A stretch of DNA of 51,795 nt from an uncultured Clostridia bacterium (GCA_947167045.1 CAMVGO010000014.1:1-51795), one strand, 5' to 3'. Counted from the stretch's first letter, positions 1-8,231 are shown. The notes: generated from the letters alone by a model not told the origin. Program-made: numbers and translations.

Positions 1-503
1 GTTCTGGAAACGAATTCCTCAACCTCTTCAGGTCTTGTGTAGCTCTCGTGGCCTGACTCTACGACAACCTCATCCTCGATACCGGCGAGTGTTCCGAGCT
101 CAGCCTCAACAACTACGCCGTGGTCGTGAGCATACTCAACAACCTGCTTTGTGAGTGCGATGTTGTCCTCGAAAGACTTGGAAGAAGCGTCGATCATGAC
201 AGATGTGAATCCGCCGTCGATGCATGACTTACAAAGCTCGAATGTATCACCGTGGTCAAGGTGAAGAGCGATCGGGATCTCAGGATTCTCAATAACTGCA
301 GCCTCAACGAGCTTTACAAGGTATGTGTGGTTAGCATAAGCTCTTGCGCCCTTTGAAACCTGAAGAATAACAGGGCTCTTGAGCTCACCTGCTGCTTCTG
401 TGATTCCCTGAACGATTTCCATGTTGTTTACATTGAAAGCACCAACAGCATAACCGCCGTCATAAGCCTTCTTGAACATCTCAGTCGTTGTTACCAATGC
501 CAT
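1..503 (-). CDS. fba: Class II fructose-bisphosphate aldolase, N-terminal part
   Basis: Glycolytic, zinc-dependent cleavage of fructose 1,6-bisphosphate to dihydroxyacetone phosphate and glyceraldehyde 3-phosphate in the cytoplasm. Only the first 167 codons are here; the rest runs off the left edge. The translated start contains AVGAFNVNN, then HLDHGDTFELCKSCIDGG, which carries the zinc-binding His and the Asp next to it, and VVEAELGTLAGIEDE; all are hallmarks of the class II family. The ATG at 503 has an AGGAGG ribosome site at about 511-519. It is a monocistronic-looking gene with its own promoter. Family identity is clear; the tagatose-bisphosphate aldolase subtype cannot be excluded because the C-terminus is missing. 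Confidence 0.93.
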   Translation of the reverse strand, partial: MALVTTTEMFKKAYDGGYAVGAFNVNNMEIVQGITEAAGELKSPVILQVSKGARAYANHTYLVKLVEAAVIENPEIPIALHLDHGDTFELCKSCIDGGFTSVMIDASSKSFEDNIALTKQVVEYAHDHGVVVEAELGTLAGIEDEVVVESGHESYTRPEEVEEFVSR

Positions 504-539
504 ATATATGTCCTCCTGGATATTTTTTATAACGTACTT

Positions 540-567
540 ATCTTACAATCTTTTCGCCAAAACTCAA
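540..567 (-). promoter_or_regulatory. Likely sigma-A promoter of fba
   Basis: On the minus strand a -35 hexamer TTGAGT (562-567) is followed after 16 bp by a -10 hexamer TAAGAT (540-545), about 40 bp ahead of the aldolase ATG. This is inferred from hexamer match and position. Confidence 0.5.
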
Positions 568-683
568 CCGCCAAAAAGGGCAAAGTGAGTGTTATTAACA
601 GAAGATTTCCATATAAAAGAGGCTTGTTCGGTCAAATGATTTTCGCTCAGCCCGAAAACGGGTTAGTCCGGGCATACTCGCCG

Positions 684-723
684 GAAACACAAAAAGGCGC
701 CCCGGATCATCAACCGGGACGCC
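684..723 (-). terminator. Intrinsic terminator after the zinc-ribbon gene
   Basis: A GC-rich hairpin with arms GGCGCCCCGG (696-705) and CCGGGACGCC (714-723) is followed on the minus strand by a T-rich tail (684-695). It lies 30 bp past the stop of the zinc-ribbon gene at 753. Confidence 0.8.
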
Positions 724-752
724 TCGTTTTGAACGATCAGTTATCTTAAGCC

Positions 753-1034
753 TTACTCTCCGAGCTTGCCGCCGCACTTGGGGCAGAAAGCCTCTGCCTT
801 CTCGAGTTCCGCATTGCAGTGAGGGCAGATGATCTTGGCAGCCTCACGCTCCTCAACGGCCTGCATGACTTCAGCTTCCTTCTTTGCCTCTTCCTTGGCA
901 TCGTCTCTCTCGGCCCAGTCATTTGCCTTGCCGACAACGGTGGCGCCGGACTTAACGATAGACTTGCCGAGCTGCTTGAAAGCGCCGCCTAAGTCCTTAC
1001 CGGTCTCTTTCCAATCTTGTTTCAGACTTCCCAT
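753..1034 (-). CDS. Small zinc-ribbon protein
   Basis: A 93-residue cytoplasmic protein. Residues 1-65 are charged and predicted helical (a DWKETG start, then an E/K/A-rich stretch that could form a coiled coil). Residues 70-90 form a zinc ribbon with two CxxC knuckles, CPHC and CPKCG, separated by about 12 residues. The start ATG at 1034 has a GGAGG site 7 bp upstream. The gene stands alone, with its own promoter and a strong terminator. Zinc-ribbon tails of this type usually mediate protein or nucleic-acid contact; no specific function can be read from the sequence. Confidence 0.75.
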   Translation of the reverse strand: MGSLKQDWKETGKDLGGAFKQLGKSIVKSGATVVGKANDWAERDDAKEEAKKEAEVMQAVEEREAAKIICPHCNAELEKAEAFCPKCGGKLGE

Positions 1035-1078
1035 TGTTTATTCCTCCGAGATCAAATAGAGTTCAAAAATATAAACAA

Positions 1079-1107
1079 AGGATATTCGAGAGGGAATATA
1101 AAATCAA
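1079..1107 (-). promoter_or_regulatory. Likely promoter of the zinc-ribbon gene
   Basis: A minus-strand -35 TTGATT (1102-1107), a 17-bp spacer and a -10 TATCCT (1079-1084) lie about 45 bp ahead of the ATG at 1034. Confidence 0.45.
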
Positions 1108-1205
1108 GTGTTGGGGGCTTCCCGTTTTCGACCACTTATTGAATTAAAGGAACAAAAACGATAGACTTTTCGGGTTATGCGATCAACTTTACGGAGGATG
1201 CAGGA

Positions 1206-1868
1206 ATGGACGAACAGCTCACGATGAATCAGGAAGTAAATGACGGAAGGTTTGTGGTGCCTTACGACAAGGGCCGCAAGACGATCACTTTCTACGATAC
1301 TTTCGTTGACATAAACGGTGACGTCATCAAGTACGACGATATTGCGGTCATACAGTCGGGCGCGCTCAATTCCTCGTCCATGATCTACTTCTACTTCAGC
1401 AAGTCGTTCACGTACAATTTCGACTTCACCACCTATGACGGAGCCAAGCACAAGTTCAAGCGCAGCGGATATTCCGCATACGGCATCGGCACATATAAGC
1501 GCATCAAGGAGGAGTTCGAGACCGTCTCCCCCCCGTTCTACAGGATCGTCGTAAGGAGCGTCGGCGAGCGTCTGATCAACAGGATCGAAAACGGCGCGAC
1601 CGCCAACATATGCGGTCTTGTCATCACAAAGGATAAGATCACTTACGAGAAGCGCAAGAAGACCATCGTTATCGACAGGAGCAATTTCGACCGTGCGATC
1701 AACTCAAACTCGGTGATGAGCAATTTCGCGCAGATATACGTAAGGGACGAGAAAAAGCCCGTGTTCAACGTGTCGCTCAATGAGCCCAACGCAAGGCTCA
1801 TCGTGCCGATAGTCAATTATTTTTTCGAATACAGACCTGAAAACGCAGCCGGTCCGGCTGTGCAGTAA
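1206..1868 (+). CDS. Hypothetical protein, possible PH-like fold
   Basis: A 220-residue soluble protein of unknown function. No signal peptide or membrane segment is visible. It has two similar halves rich in alternating beta pattern: residues 10-100 (KTITFYDTFVDINGD, IAVIQSG, MIYFYFSKSFTYNFDF) and 125-205 (NGATANICGLVITKDKITYE). This resembles duplicated PH-like or GRAM-like beta barrels, but that is inference from pattern only. The ATG is preceded by ACGGAGG 8 bp upstream. The gene ends 3 bp from the convergent gene at 1872, with no terminator between them. Confidence 0.7.
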   Translation: MDEQLTMNQEVNDGRFVVPYDKGRKTITFYDTFVDINGDVIKYDDIAVIQSGALNSSSMIYFYFSKSFTYNFDFTTYDGAKHKFKRSGYSAYGIGTYKRIKEEFETVSPPFYRIVVRSVGERLINRIENGATANICGLVITKDKITYEKRKKTIVIDRSNFDRAINSNSVMSNFAQIYVRDEKKPVFNVSLNEPNARLIVPIVNYFFEYRPENAAGPAVQ

Positions 1869-1871
1869 GAC

Positions 1872-2516
1872 TTACCTTGGGAGGAATGACTCCTGCTCGG
1901 TCTGGGCCTTCTTCTTTTCTTTCCTGGAAGTGACAATGGTCATCGTGATGCCGAGGACAGGGATCATCATGACTGCTCCTACGAGAAGGATATAGCTTGT
2001 GCGTGTCTTCGTGCAGTCAAGGAGCTCGTAGCGCAGTACCCAGCCGTCAGCTTCGGTAACGCCGATCTCTCTTAAAGTGTCGAGATAGTACTTGCGGACT
2101 TCGGTCTCCTGGCTGTCAAGTGTGCCTATAAAAGTCCTGGGCTCCATCATGATCTCGTCGGTAATGCCGTCGATATAGTCATATGTGGCGTCAGTCATGG
2201 CATCAAGGTATTCCCTGTCTGCCTTCTTCGAAACGGACAGCGGCATGATCGAGCCGTCAGCCATCCAGATGAGATAGTAATATTCGTGACCTGTGGGGAT
2301 GAACGCGTAGGACTCGGTGCCTTCCGCATAGCAGCCGAGGCAGGCGATGACTTCATAGGATACCCATTTGTCCTGGTATTCCGATTTGTTCGGAGCGGCC
2401 TGCTCATATGTTCCGGCAATGTCTCCGAACAGCAGGTTTCTCATAAAGAACGCGCATGTTCCGAACAGTATCAGGCAAAGGACTGAGACGATCGCAAGTT
2501 TTACGGTGCTTTTCAT
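1872..2516 (-). CDS. Hypothetical membrane protein with two transmembrane segments
   Basis: Starting at the ATG at 2516, which has GGGGG 7 bp upstream (a longer reading from 2534 has no ribosome site), the product is 214 residues. A membrane segment lies near residues 5-24 (VKLAIVSVLCLILFG) and another near 174-194 (ILLVGAVMMIPVLGITMTIV). About 140 residues lie between them, probably outside the cell, with two cysteines (ACLGCYAEG), and a short K/R-rich cytoplasmic tail follows. It lies directly after the histidine kinase on the same strand and may be an accessory or target of that two-component system. I do not recognise the family with certainty. Confidence 0.7.
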   Translation of the reverse strand: MKSTVKLAIVSVLCLILFGTCAFFMRNLLFGDIAGTYEQAAPNKSEYQDKWVSYEVIACLGCYAEGTESYAFIPTGHEYYYLIWMADGSIMPLSVSKKADREYLDAMTDATYDYIDGITDEIMMEPRTFIGTLDSQETEVRKYYLDTLREIGVTEADGWVLRYELLDCTKTRTSYILLVGAVMMIPVLGITMTIVTSRKEKKKAQTEQESFLPR

Positions 2517-2523
2517 AAATATT

Positions 2524-2580
2524 CCCCCACGCAAAAACTGTCTGATATTGTATCACAAGGGACAGTCTTTTGCGTGAGGG
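2524..2580. repeat. Long imperfect inverted repeat between kinase gene and next gene
   Basis: Arms CCCCACGCAAAAACTGTC (2526-2543) and GACAGTCTTTTGCGTGAGGG (2561-2580) pair over about 15 bp with one bulge around a 17-nt loop. No U-tract follows on either strand. Read on the minus strand the loop holds TACAAT, a possible -10. It ends in the ribosome site of the gene starting at 2516, so it could be an operator or a translation-control hairpin. Confidence 0.6.
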
Positions 2581-2611
2581 ATTCCTGGTATCCCCGGAAT
2601 ATATCTGCGGC

Positions 2612-4285
2612 TCAGTTCTTTCCCGGTTTCTTTCCTATCCTTGCCTCGAAAACGCCGTCTTTCAGCGATGTTCCAAGATAGAGCTTTTGCTGCTCCAGGA
2701 TCCTTCCGGCGATCGCCAGACCCGTGCCCGGAGTGAACTTGTCAGCACCGGTCTTATTCGTGATCGTGATGCCGTTTTTGGTGATCACAGCTTCGATCTT
2801 TGAACCGGCGGTCTTATATTTCGCGGCATTGTCGATCAGATTGAAGAGCGCCATATTGAAGTATTCCCTGTCCGCCTTGATCACGCCGTCACCCTTTATG
2901 CCGACTTCGGCGCCGGCCTTTGAAGCGGCCTCTTCGATGCAGGCGCGGACCGGTGTTTTCGTAAGACTGATATCGGACTTCTCCGCACTCCTTAAGATTC
3001 CTTCTATGTCCCTGTTCATCTCAGATGTCTTAGTGAGGATCCGTTCGGCATAGCGGTTTTTCTCGGCGCTGTCCTCAACATCTTTGAGGTTCTCGGCATA
3101 GCCGCCAAGGATCTGCAGGGGCGTCTTCATGTTGTGGGCGAGAGCGTCGATCAGATTATTCTTGAAGATGTTGCTCTCGTATGCCTTCTTATACTGATGG
3201 TAAGGCCTTATCGCCAAAAGAAGGGGAATTCCGGCACCCAATATGAACAGTATGACCGCAAGGAATATAAGGACAGGTTTGAAGTATTCCGTATACGGCA
3301 GTGCTGTGATGACATATTCGAGCATATACTGCTTCCCGTTGTGCTCGAAGATCTCCAGCTGTCCCTGCACAAAGAGCCCGTTGTCTCTCAGACTCGCCTT
3401 GTACTTGTGATAATCCTCGGTGTCGCTCCAGACCCTGTCGTCCTCTTCGGCCTTTAAACGGAAGAGTTCTGACGTGTTTTTGGCAAGAAAGATATCCGAA
3501 TGCTGCTCCAGAAATCTGTCCGGGCGGGGAGTCAGTCTGTAGATGTCCATCATTTGGACGATATCGCCGTCCTGGTTTATATAAAGATCCGCTTTGGAAG
3601 GATCCGTAAAGTCTTTGGACCTGCTTCCTAGAAACCCGGTTCCGTAGCCGTCTACCTCAATTACCTTGCCGATATGGAGGGTGTTGCCTTCAACATAGTA
3701 CGTCTCCACGGACGGAAGTCTGTACTGAAACAGGCTGCCAAACTCTGATGCCGCTCTGTAAAAGCCGTTCGAATAACTGTAAGCATCAGACAGAGCCGTC
3801 TCGTTCCAGCTGTTACCGAGGTACGGATCGTAATCGAAGTCGATGCTGCCGATCTCGCTGCTCTTAACATAGTGTATCGTCCAGTCGTTATCGTTTATCA
3901 CATCGGTCCTGTCGCCCAGTGCAAGGAGCTCCTCATCGTCCGTGATATAAAACCATTCGCGGATGCCCTTCTCGAGCGGACAGACTCTGTAATCGGTCTC
4001 ATAAACTGTCTCAAAGCTTCCGTCCTCATTGACCTCTGCGATCTTTATATAATCGGAACAATAAAGATCCGTGAAGATGTCGATAAAGACATCACCGAAC
4101 TTTCCGTCTGCGTAGCTTTCTGTCATATCCCGGTATTTTTCGCCTATACTGGTGAAGCCGTCAAAAAGAGACTGATCGTATACGCTGTGAAGATAAAATG
4201 ACAGTCCGGCGAAGACCATGCCGGCGACTATAAGTCCGGCAATGACCCTGCCGGCAGCGAAACTGAAGTATGTCTTTCTTTTCAT
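2612..4285 (-). CDS. Membrane sensor histidine kinase
   Basis: A 557-residue kinase, partner of the response regulator upstream. The N-terminal membrane segment is at about 10-32, an extracytoplasmic sensor of about 300 residues follows, and the second membrane segment is near 345-362 (FKPVLIFLAVILFILGAGIPLLLAI). The HisKA helix carries the phospho-acceptor H384 in ALAHNMKTPLQ. The ATPase domain has a clear N box (NLIDNAAKY) and a G2-type GTGLAIAGRIL. The usual DxGxG (G1) motif is not visible; TNKTGADKFTPGTG replaces it with a very short lid. The ATG at 4285 has GGGGAGGAG 5 bp upstream. The signal is unknown. The gene follows the regulator by 68 bp, so co-transcription is likely. Confidence 0.9.
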   Translation of the reverse strand: MKRKTYFSFAAGRVIAGLIVAGMVFAGLSFYLHSVYDQSLFDGFTSIGEKYRDMTESYADGKFGDVFIDIFTDLYCSDYIKIAEVNEDGSFETVYETDYRVCPLEKGIREWFYITDDEELLALGDRTDVINDNDWTIHYVKSSEIGSIDFDYDPYLGNSWNETALSDAYSYSNGFYRAASEFGSLFQYRLPSVETYYVEGNTLHIGKVIEVDGYGTGFLGSRSKDFTDPSKADLYINQDGDIVQMMDIYRLTPRPDRFLEQHSDIFLAKNTSELFRLKAEEDDRVWSDTEDYHKYKASLRDNGLFVQGQLEIFEHNGKQYMLEYVITALPYTEYFKPVLIFLAVILFILGAGIPLLLAIRPYHQYKKAYESNIFKNNLIDALAHNMKTPLQILGGYAENLKDVEDSAEKNRYAERILTKTSEMNRDIEGILRSAEKSDISLTKTPVRACIEEAASKAGAEVGIKGDGVIKADREYFNMALFNLIDNAAKYKTAGSKIEAVITKNGITITNKTGADKFTPGTGLAIAGRILEQQKLYLGTSLKDGVFEARIGKKPGKN

Positions 4286-4353
4286 ATAACTCCTCCCCAA
4301 GATCGAACCCCTCTGAAGGAACTTTTTTGCCTTTACGCTTTCAGGCAGGTGTG

Positions 4354-5022
4354 TCAGTCGAACCTGTATCCCACGCCGATGAGCGTCTTTATCCTGGCTC
4401 CCTCTTTCCGGAGCTTTTTACGGAGATTCTTCACGCGGTTGTCGATGACGCGCTCGGTGATAAAGTCGTCACCTCCCCAGGCCACGGCGAGCAGTATCTT
4501 TCTCGTGACCGCCACGCCGGGGTGCTCCATCATGTACTTCAGGATCGCGTATTCCTTCGGCGGGAGATCTATGACCTCGCCTGCCACGCGCACTTCGAAC
4601 TTAAGAGGATCAATGACGATCTGTCCGCTCGAAATGATCTTCCTTACCGGCTTTTCCGGTACCGTCCTTTCCAAGAGAGCCAGGAGCTTGCTGTACAGCA
4701 CGGCGATCGAAAACGGCTTGACGATGTAGTCGTCCGCACCGAGTTCATAGCCGTACAGGATATCCTCTTCCCTGACCTTTCCCGTCAGAAAAACGACCGG
4801 TATGTCCGACTTCTTCCTGATGATCCTGCAGAGTTCAAACCCGTCCAGTCCCGGCATCATGATGTCGAGAAGTATGAGATCGTAGGATTCATTAAGGATC
4901 TTCGACAAACCTATGTTGCCGTCCCCGGCAAGATCGAGCGTGATCTTGTCGCGCCTTTTGAAGTAATCCCCGATGACCTCTCTTATCTGACTGTCGTCTT
5001 CGACGAGCAAAACCCTGTACAT
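4354..5022 (-). CDS. OmpR/PhoB-family response regulator
   Basis: A 222-residue two-domain transcription factor. The receiver domain (1-118) has the acidic pair E8/D9/D10, phospho-acceptor D53 in LILLDIMMPG, the switch Thr in VVFLTG and the Lys of DYIVKPF. The C-terminal winged helix (about 128-222) shows LPPKEYAILKYMMEHPG and the recognition region ERVIDNRVKNLRKKL, ending IGVGYRF. The start at 5022 is chosen because GGAGG lies 5 bp ahead. It is the first gene of a three-gene run with the kinase and a small membrane protein. Tandem 11-bp repeats just upstream suggest autoregulation. Confidence 0.93.
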   Translation of the reverse strand: MYRVLLVEDDSQIREVIGDYFKRRDKITLDLAGDGNIGLSKILNESYDLILLDIMMPGLDGFELCRIIRKKSDIPVVFLTGKVREEDILYGYELGADDYIVKPFSIAVLYSKLLALLERTVPEKPVRKIISSGQIVIDPLKFEVRVAGEVIDLPPKEYAILKYMMEHPGVAVTRKILLAVAWGGDDFITERVIDNRVKNLRKKLRKEGARIKTLIGVGYRFD

Positions 5023-5054
5023 GAGAACCTCCGTCAAGAGTATGTTACTAGTTC

Positions 5055-5076
5055 AGTGTATCGTTAGTGTATCGTT
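5055..5076. promoter_or_regulatory. Two tandem 11-bp direct repeats upstream of the response regulator
   Basis: AGTGTATCGTT occurs twice head to tail (5055-5065 and 5066-5076), 33 bp ahead of the regulator ATG. OmpR-family regulators typically bind direct repeats with 10-11 bp period, so this is a candidate self-binding site. The repeat is seen directly; its role is inferred. Confidence 0.55.
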
Positions 5077-5163
5077 TTGGGAATGGGAGTATTTCGGGCA
5101 CAATTCGGGAACATGAACGTAAAGACATGGGTAAAAGCCCGGCAAAAACCAATTGTAAATTTT

Positions 5164-5184
5164 TGAAATTGATAATCAGTTTCA
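5164..5184 (+). promoter_or_regulatory. Fur/Zur-like operator palindrome upstream of znuA
   Basis: A 21-bp palindrome has arms TGAAATTGAT and ATCAGTTTCA around a central A; 9 of 10 positions match. Its core GATAATC resembles Fur-family boxes. It abuts the -35 element of the zinc-uptake operon, so zinc-dependent repression by a Zur protein is the natural reading. The regulator gene is not in the window. Confidence 0.6.
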
Positions 5185-5186
5185 TA

Positions 5187-5215
5187 TTGACACTCCAACA
5201 CCCCGCCCATATAAT
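5187..5215 (+). promoter_or_regulatory. Consensus promoter of the zinc operon
   Basis: A perfect TTGACA (5187-5192), 17-bp spacer and perfect TATAAT (5210-5215) lie 62 bp before the znuA ATG. A full consensus promoter is expected when strong repression is imposed from the adjoining operator. Confidence 0.85.
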
Positions 5216-5277
5216 ACGTTTCCGTACCCTTTTCTTATATAAAGAAAAACCGTGCAATCTGAACCTTTAGAGGGACC

Positions 5278-6276
5278 ATGCGTTTTAACGGAGCTCACAA
5301 TCTGAAAAAGACCATTACGGCCATGCTGACGGCGGGAATGCTATTCGCATCCTGCGCATGTTCCGCGGCCGGCTCCGGCAGCGGCAACGGAAACGGCGGC
5401 AGGCTCAAGGTCGTCGCAACAGTCTTTTCCGGGTACGACTGGGTCCGTGAGATCGCGGGCGACAGAATAAATGACATCGACTTAACGCTCCTTTTAGACA
5501 ACGGCGCCGACATGCACAGCTTCCAGCCGACAGCAAAGGACATAATAAACATCTCTTCGTGCGACGTTTTCGTTTATGTCGGCGGCGAGTCGGACGGATG
5601 GGTCGAAGACGCGCTTAAAGAAGCCGTCAACAAGGACATGCAGGTCGTAAACATGATGGATCTTCTGGACGGCCGCGTCGTTGAGGAAGAGATCGTCGAA
5701 GGCATGGAGACCGAAGCTTGCGAAGACAATGACGAAGCTGAATACGATGAGCACGTCTGGCTCTCGCTGAAGAATGCACAGGTGATCGTGACAGGCATCG
5801 CCGGCGCAATGGAAAAGGCCGATCCGGCCAACGGGGCAGCCTATAAGGAAAATGCCGGAAACTATGATAAAAAGCTCGCGGAGCTCGACGGGAAGTATGC
5901 CGAAGCCGTAAAGAACGGCAGCAAGGACACGGTCCTTTTCGGCGACAGATTCCCTTTCAGATATCTGACGGACGACTACGGTCTTAACTACTATGCGGCA
6001 TTCGCAGGCTGCTCGGCAGAGACCGAAGCAAGCTTTGAGACGGTCGTTTTCCTCGCCGGAAAGCTCGACGAGCTGGGCCTTAAGGCGGTTCTGGTAATAG
6101 AAGGACCGGACCACAAGGTCGCACAGACCATAGCAGACAATACAAAATCCAAGGATCAGGAGATCCTGGTGATGGATTCGATCCAAAGTACGACGTCCTC
6201 CGACAGCAGGAACGGCGTCACGTATATTTCGATCATGGAAAGCAATCTGGAAGTACTCAGAAAGGCATTGGGGTAA
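5278..6276 (+). CDS. znuA: Zinc ABC transporter substrate-binding lipoprotein
   Basis: Captures zinc (possibly manganese) outside the membrane and passes it to ZnuB/ZnuC. The 332-residue protein has a Lys-containing N-terminus, a hydrophobic stretch and a lipobox ending FASC, so it is a lipoprotein, followed by a Gly/Ser linker. The cluster A-I metal-binding fold is shown by VVATVFSGYDWVREIAGD, the first ligand His in GADMHSFQP and the second in YDEHVWLSL. At the usual third His site it reads GDRFPFRYLTDDYGL, without His. The central loop is acidic (VVEEEIVEGMETEACEDND) rather than His-rich. The ribosome site is AGAGGG. It is first in a three-gene operon with 6-bp spacing to znuC. Confidence 0.9.
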   Translation: MRFNGAHNLKKTITAMLTAGMLFASCACSAAGSGSGNGNGGRLKVVATVFSGYDWVREIAGDRINDIDLTLLLDNGADMHSFQPTAKDIINISSCDVFVYVGGESDGWVEDALKEAVNKDMQVVNMMDLLDGRVVEEEIVEGMETEACEDNDEAEYDEHVWLSLKNAQVIVTGIAGAMEKADPANGAAYKENAGNYDKKLAELDGKYAEAVKNGSKDTVLFGDRFPFRYLTDDYGLNYYAAFAGCSAETEASFETVVFLAGKLDELGLKAVLVIEGPDHKVAQTIADNTKSKDQEILVMDSIQSTTSSDSRNGVTYISIMESNLEVLRKALG

Positions 6277-6282
6277 ATCAGG

Positions 6283-7023
6283 ATGGATCAGCTGACATGC
6301 AGAAACCTTAAACTCGGCTACGAGAACATAACCCTCACCGAAGACCTGAGCTTCAATGTCGAAAAGGGCGACTATCTCTGCATCATAGGCGAGAACGGCG
6401 CGGGCAAGTCCACGCTCATGAGAACGATCCTGCGACTTCAGAAGCCCCTCGCCGGCACCATAGAATACGGTGATGACCTGACCGCTTCAAAGATCGGGTA
6501 TCTGCCGCAGCAGACCGTCGTACAGAAAGACTTCCCGGCTTCGGTATCCGAAGTCGTCCTTTCCGGGTGCCAGAACAGCCTCGGAATGCACCTTTTCTAC
6601 TCGAAGCAGGCGAAAAAGGAAGCGCAGAAAAACATGGAGCGCTTAGGAATAAGCGACCTGGCAAAATGGTGCTACAGGGATCTCTCGGGCGGACAGCAGC
6701 AGCGGGTCCTCCTGGCAAGGGCACTCTGCGCCACAGAGAAGATGCTCCTCCTGGACGAGCCCGTCGCAGGTTTGGATCCGCTCGTAACGAATGAGATGTA
6801 TGAGCTCATCAAAAAACTCAACGACGAAGGCATCACGGTGATCATGATCTCGCACGACATCGCGTCTTCGGTCAGATACGCAAAGCACATCCTGCACATC
6901 GGCAACGAATTCTTTTTCGGCACCGTCGAAGACTACAAGAAGTCGGCTGCTGGAAGCTCTTATCTTGAGGGCAGCTCTCCGGCCGCAGGAAACTCTGATT
7001 CCAAGGGAGGTGAGATAAAGTAA
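6283..7023 (+). CDS. znuC: Zinc ABC transporter ATP-binding protein
   Basis: The cytoplasmic ATPase that powers zinc import. It is 246 residues, the usual length. Walker A is GENGAGKST (about residue 37), the signature is LSGGQQQRVLLARAL, Walker B is KMLLLDEPVAGLD, and the switch His is in MISHD. The stop TAA at 7021-7023 overlaps the znuB ATG by one base, so translation is probably coupled. The last 20 residues (GSSPAAGNSDSKGGEIK) are a low-complexity tail that also encodes the znuB ribosome site. Confidence 0.93.
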   Translation: MDQLTCRNLKLGYENITLTEDLSFNVEKGDYLCIIGENGAGKSTLMRTILRLQKPLAGTIEYGDDLTASKIGYLPQQTVVQKDFPASVSEVVLSGCQNSLGMHLFYSKQAKKEAQKNMERLGISDLAKWCYRDLSGGQQQRVLLARALCATEKMLLLDEPVAGLDPLVTNEMYELIKKLNDEGITVIMISHDIASSVRYAKHILHIGNEFFFGTVEDYKKSAAGSSYLEGSSPAAGNSDSKGGEIK

Positions 7024-7853
7024 TGAATACTCTCGTCACTTACCTCGCCTATCCGTTCGTAAGATACGCGCTCATCGTCGGCGTCCTGATCGCGCTCTGC
7101 TCGTCCCTTCTCGGCGTCATCCTGGTACTCAAGAGGTTCTCATACATAGGCGACGGACTGTCGCACGTAGCTTTCGGCGCGATGGCGATCGCCGCCGTCG
7201 TCGGACTCACCGACAAGATGGTTCTGACACTGCCGATCACGATCGTATGCGCGATCCTTCTCCTGTGGACAGGCCAGAATACCAAGATAAAGGGCGACGC
7301 CGCGATAGCCATGATATCGGTCGGCGCTCTGGCGGTCGGCTATCTGCTGATGAATATTTTCCCGTCCTCATCAAACATCTCGGGGGACGTTTGCACCACA
7401 CTCTTCGGCTCGATGAAGATCCTCACGCTCACAAAATCCGAGGTCATCCTGAGCATAGTGCTCTCCATTGTCGTGGTCGTGCTTTTCGTCTGCTTCTACA
7501 ACAGGTTCTTTGCCGTGACTTTCGATGAGAGCTTTGCGAAGGCGGTCGGCACAAAAACGAATCTTTTGAATCTCCTTATAGCAACGATAATCGCTGTCAT
7601 CATCGTTCTCGCGATGAACCTGGTCGGTTCGCTCCTCGTATCCGCGCTGGTCATCTTTCCCGCTTTGTCGGCGATGCGCATCTTCAAGAGCTTCCGCTCG
7701 GTAACCGTCTGCTCCGCAGTGATCTCGGTCATCTGCGCGCTTTCCGGCATCATACTCTCGATCCTGCTCAACACGCCCGTCGGTTCAACTATCGTCGTTA
7801 CCGACATCGCCGCATTCATCGTGTGCATAATAATAGGAAAGATCAGAGGCTAA
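7023..7853 (+). CDS. znuB: Zinc ABC transporter permease
   Basis: A 276-residue integral membrane protein of the ABC-3 permease family with about eight hydrophobic segments, forming the zinc channel with a second copy. Family features include GVILVLKRFSYIGDGLSHVAFG early in the protein and NLVGSLLVSALVIFPALSAM later. AAGGGAGGTGA 7-13 bp upstream is a strong ribosome site. It closes the operon; the convergent gene begins 3 bp beyond its stop and no terminator is visible. Confidence 0.92.
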   Translation: MNTLVTYLAYPFVRYALIVGVLIALCSSLLGVILVLKRFSYIGDGLSHVAFGAMAIAAVVGLTDKMVLTLPITIVCAILLLWTGQNTKIKGDAAIAMISVGALAVGYLLMNIFPSSSNISGDVCTTLFGSMKILTLTKSEVILSIVLSIVVVVLFVCFYNRFFAVTFDESFAKAVGTKTNLLNLLIATIIAVIIVLAMNLVGSLLVSALVIFPALSAMRIFKSFRSVTVCSAVISVICALSGIILSILLNTPVGSTIVVTDIAAFIVCIIIGKIRG

Positions 7854-7856
7854 AGA

Positions 7857-8231
7857 TCAGTCCTGCATCAGCAAGATCCACTGGATTATCGATAAGGGTA
7901 TTAACAGTGCCGTATCGCCGATATAAAGCCACATTAAGATCTTTCCAAAGTTGTAGTCACGCCTGCTGTGGCGGACTTTGCCCATAAGCACCCAGGAAAG
8001 GACATACGAGACAAACATCAGGATAAACGGCAGAAAATTCGGTCCCGCCGAATTCACATCATCCTGATTCATAGCTCTGATGACGACAGAAAGACCGAAA
8101 ACAAGCATGAGGATCACCGGAGCCGCATATCTCAAAAGAAGCGAGATGATGCATGTTTTCTTCGCCTGGCTGTCGGTATAACCGCCATCTTCTATGCCGT
8201 AATCATTGTCGTCGAGATATGACTTTTCCAT
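7857..8231 (-). CDS. Hypothetical small membrane protein
   Basis: A 124-residue protein starting at the ATG at 8231, chosen because GGAGTGA lies 6 bp upstream (an in-frame GTG 9 bp earlier has no site). The acidic N-terminus (LDDNDYGIEDGGY) is followed by three hydrophobic segments near residues 30-50, 66-86 and 95-118. It converges on znuB with a 3-bp gap. No family was recognised and no function is proposed. Confidence 0.65.
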   Translation of the reverse strand: MEKSYLDDNDYGIEDGGYTDSQAKKTCIISLLLRYAAPVILMLVFGLSVVIRAMNQDDVNSAGPNFLPFILMFVSYVLSWVLMGKVRHSRRDYNFGKILMWLYIGDTALLIPLSIIQWILLMQD

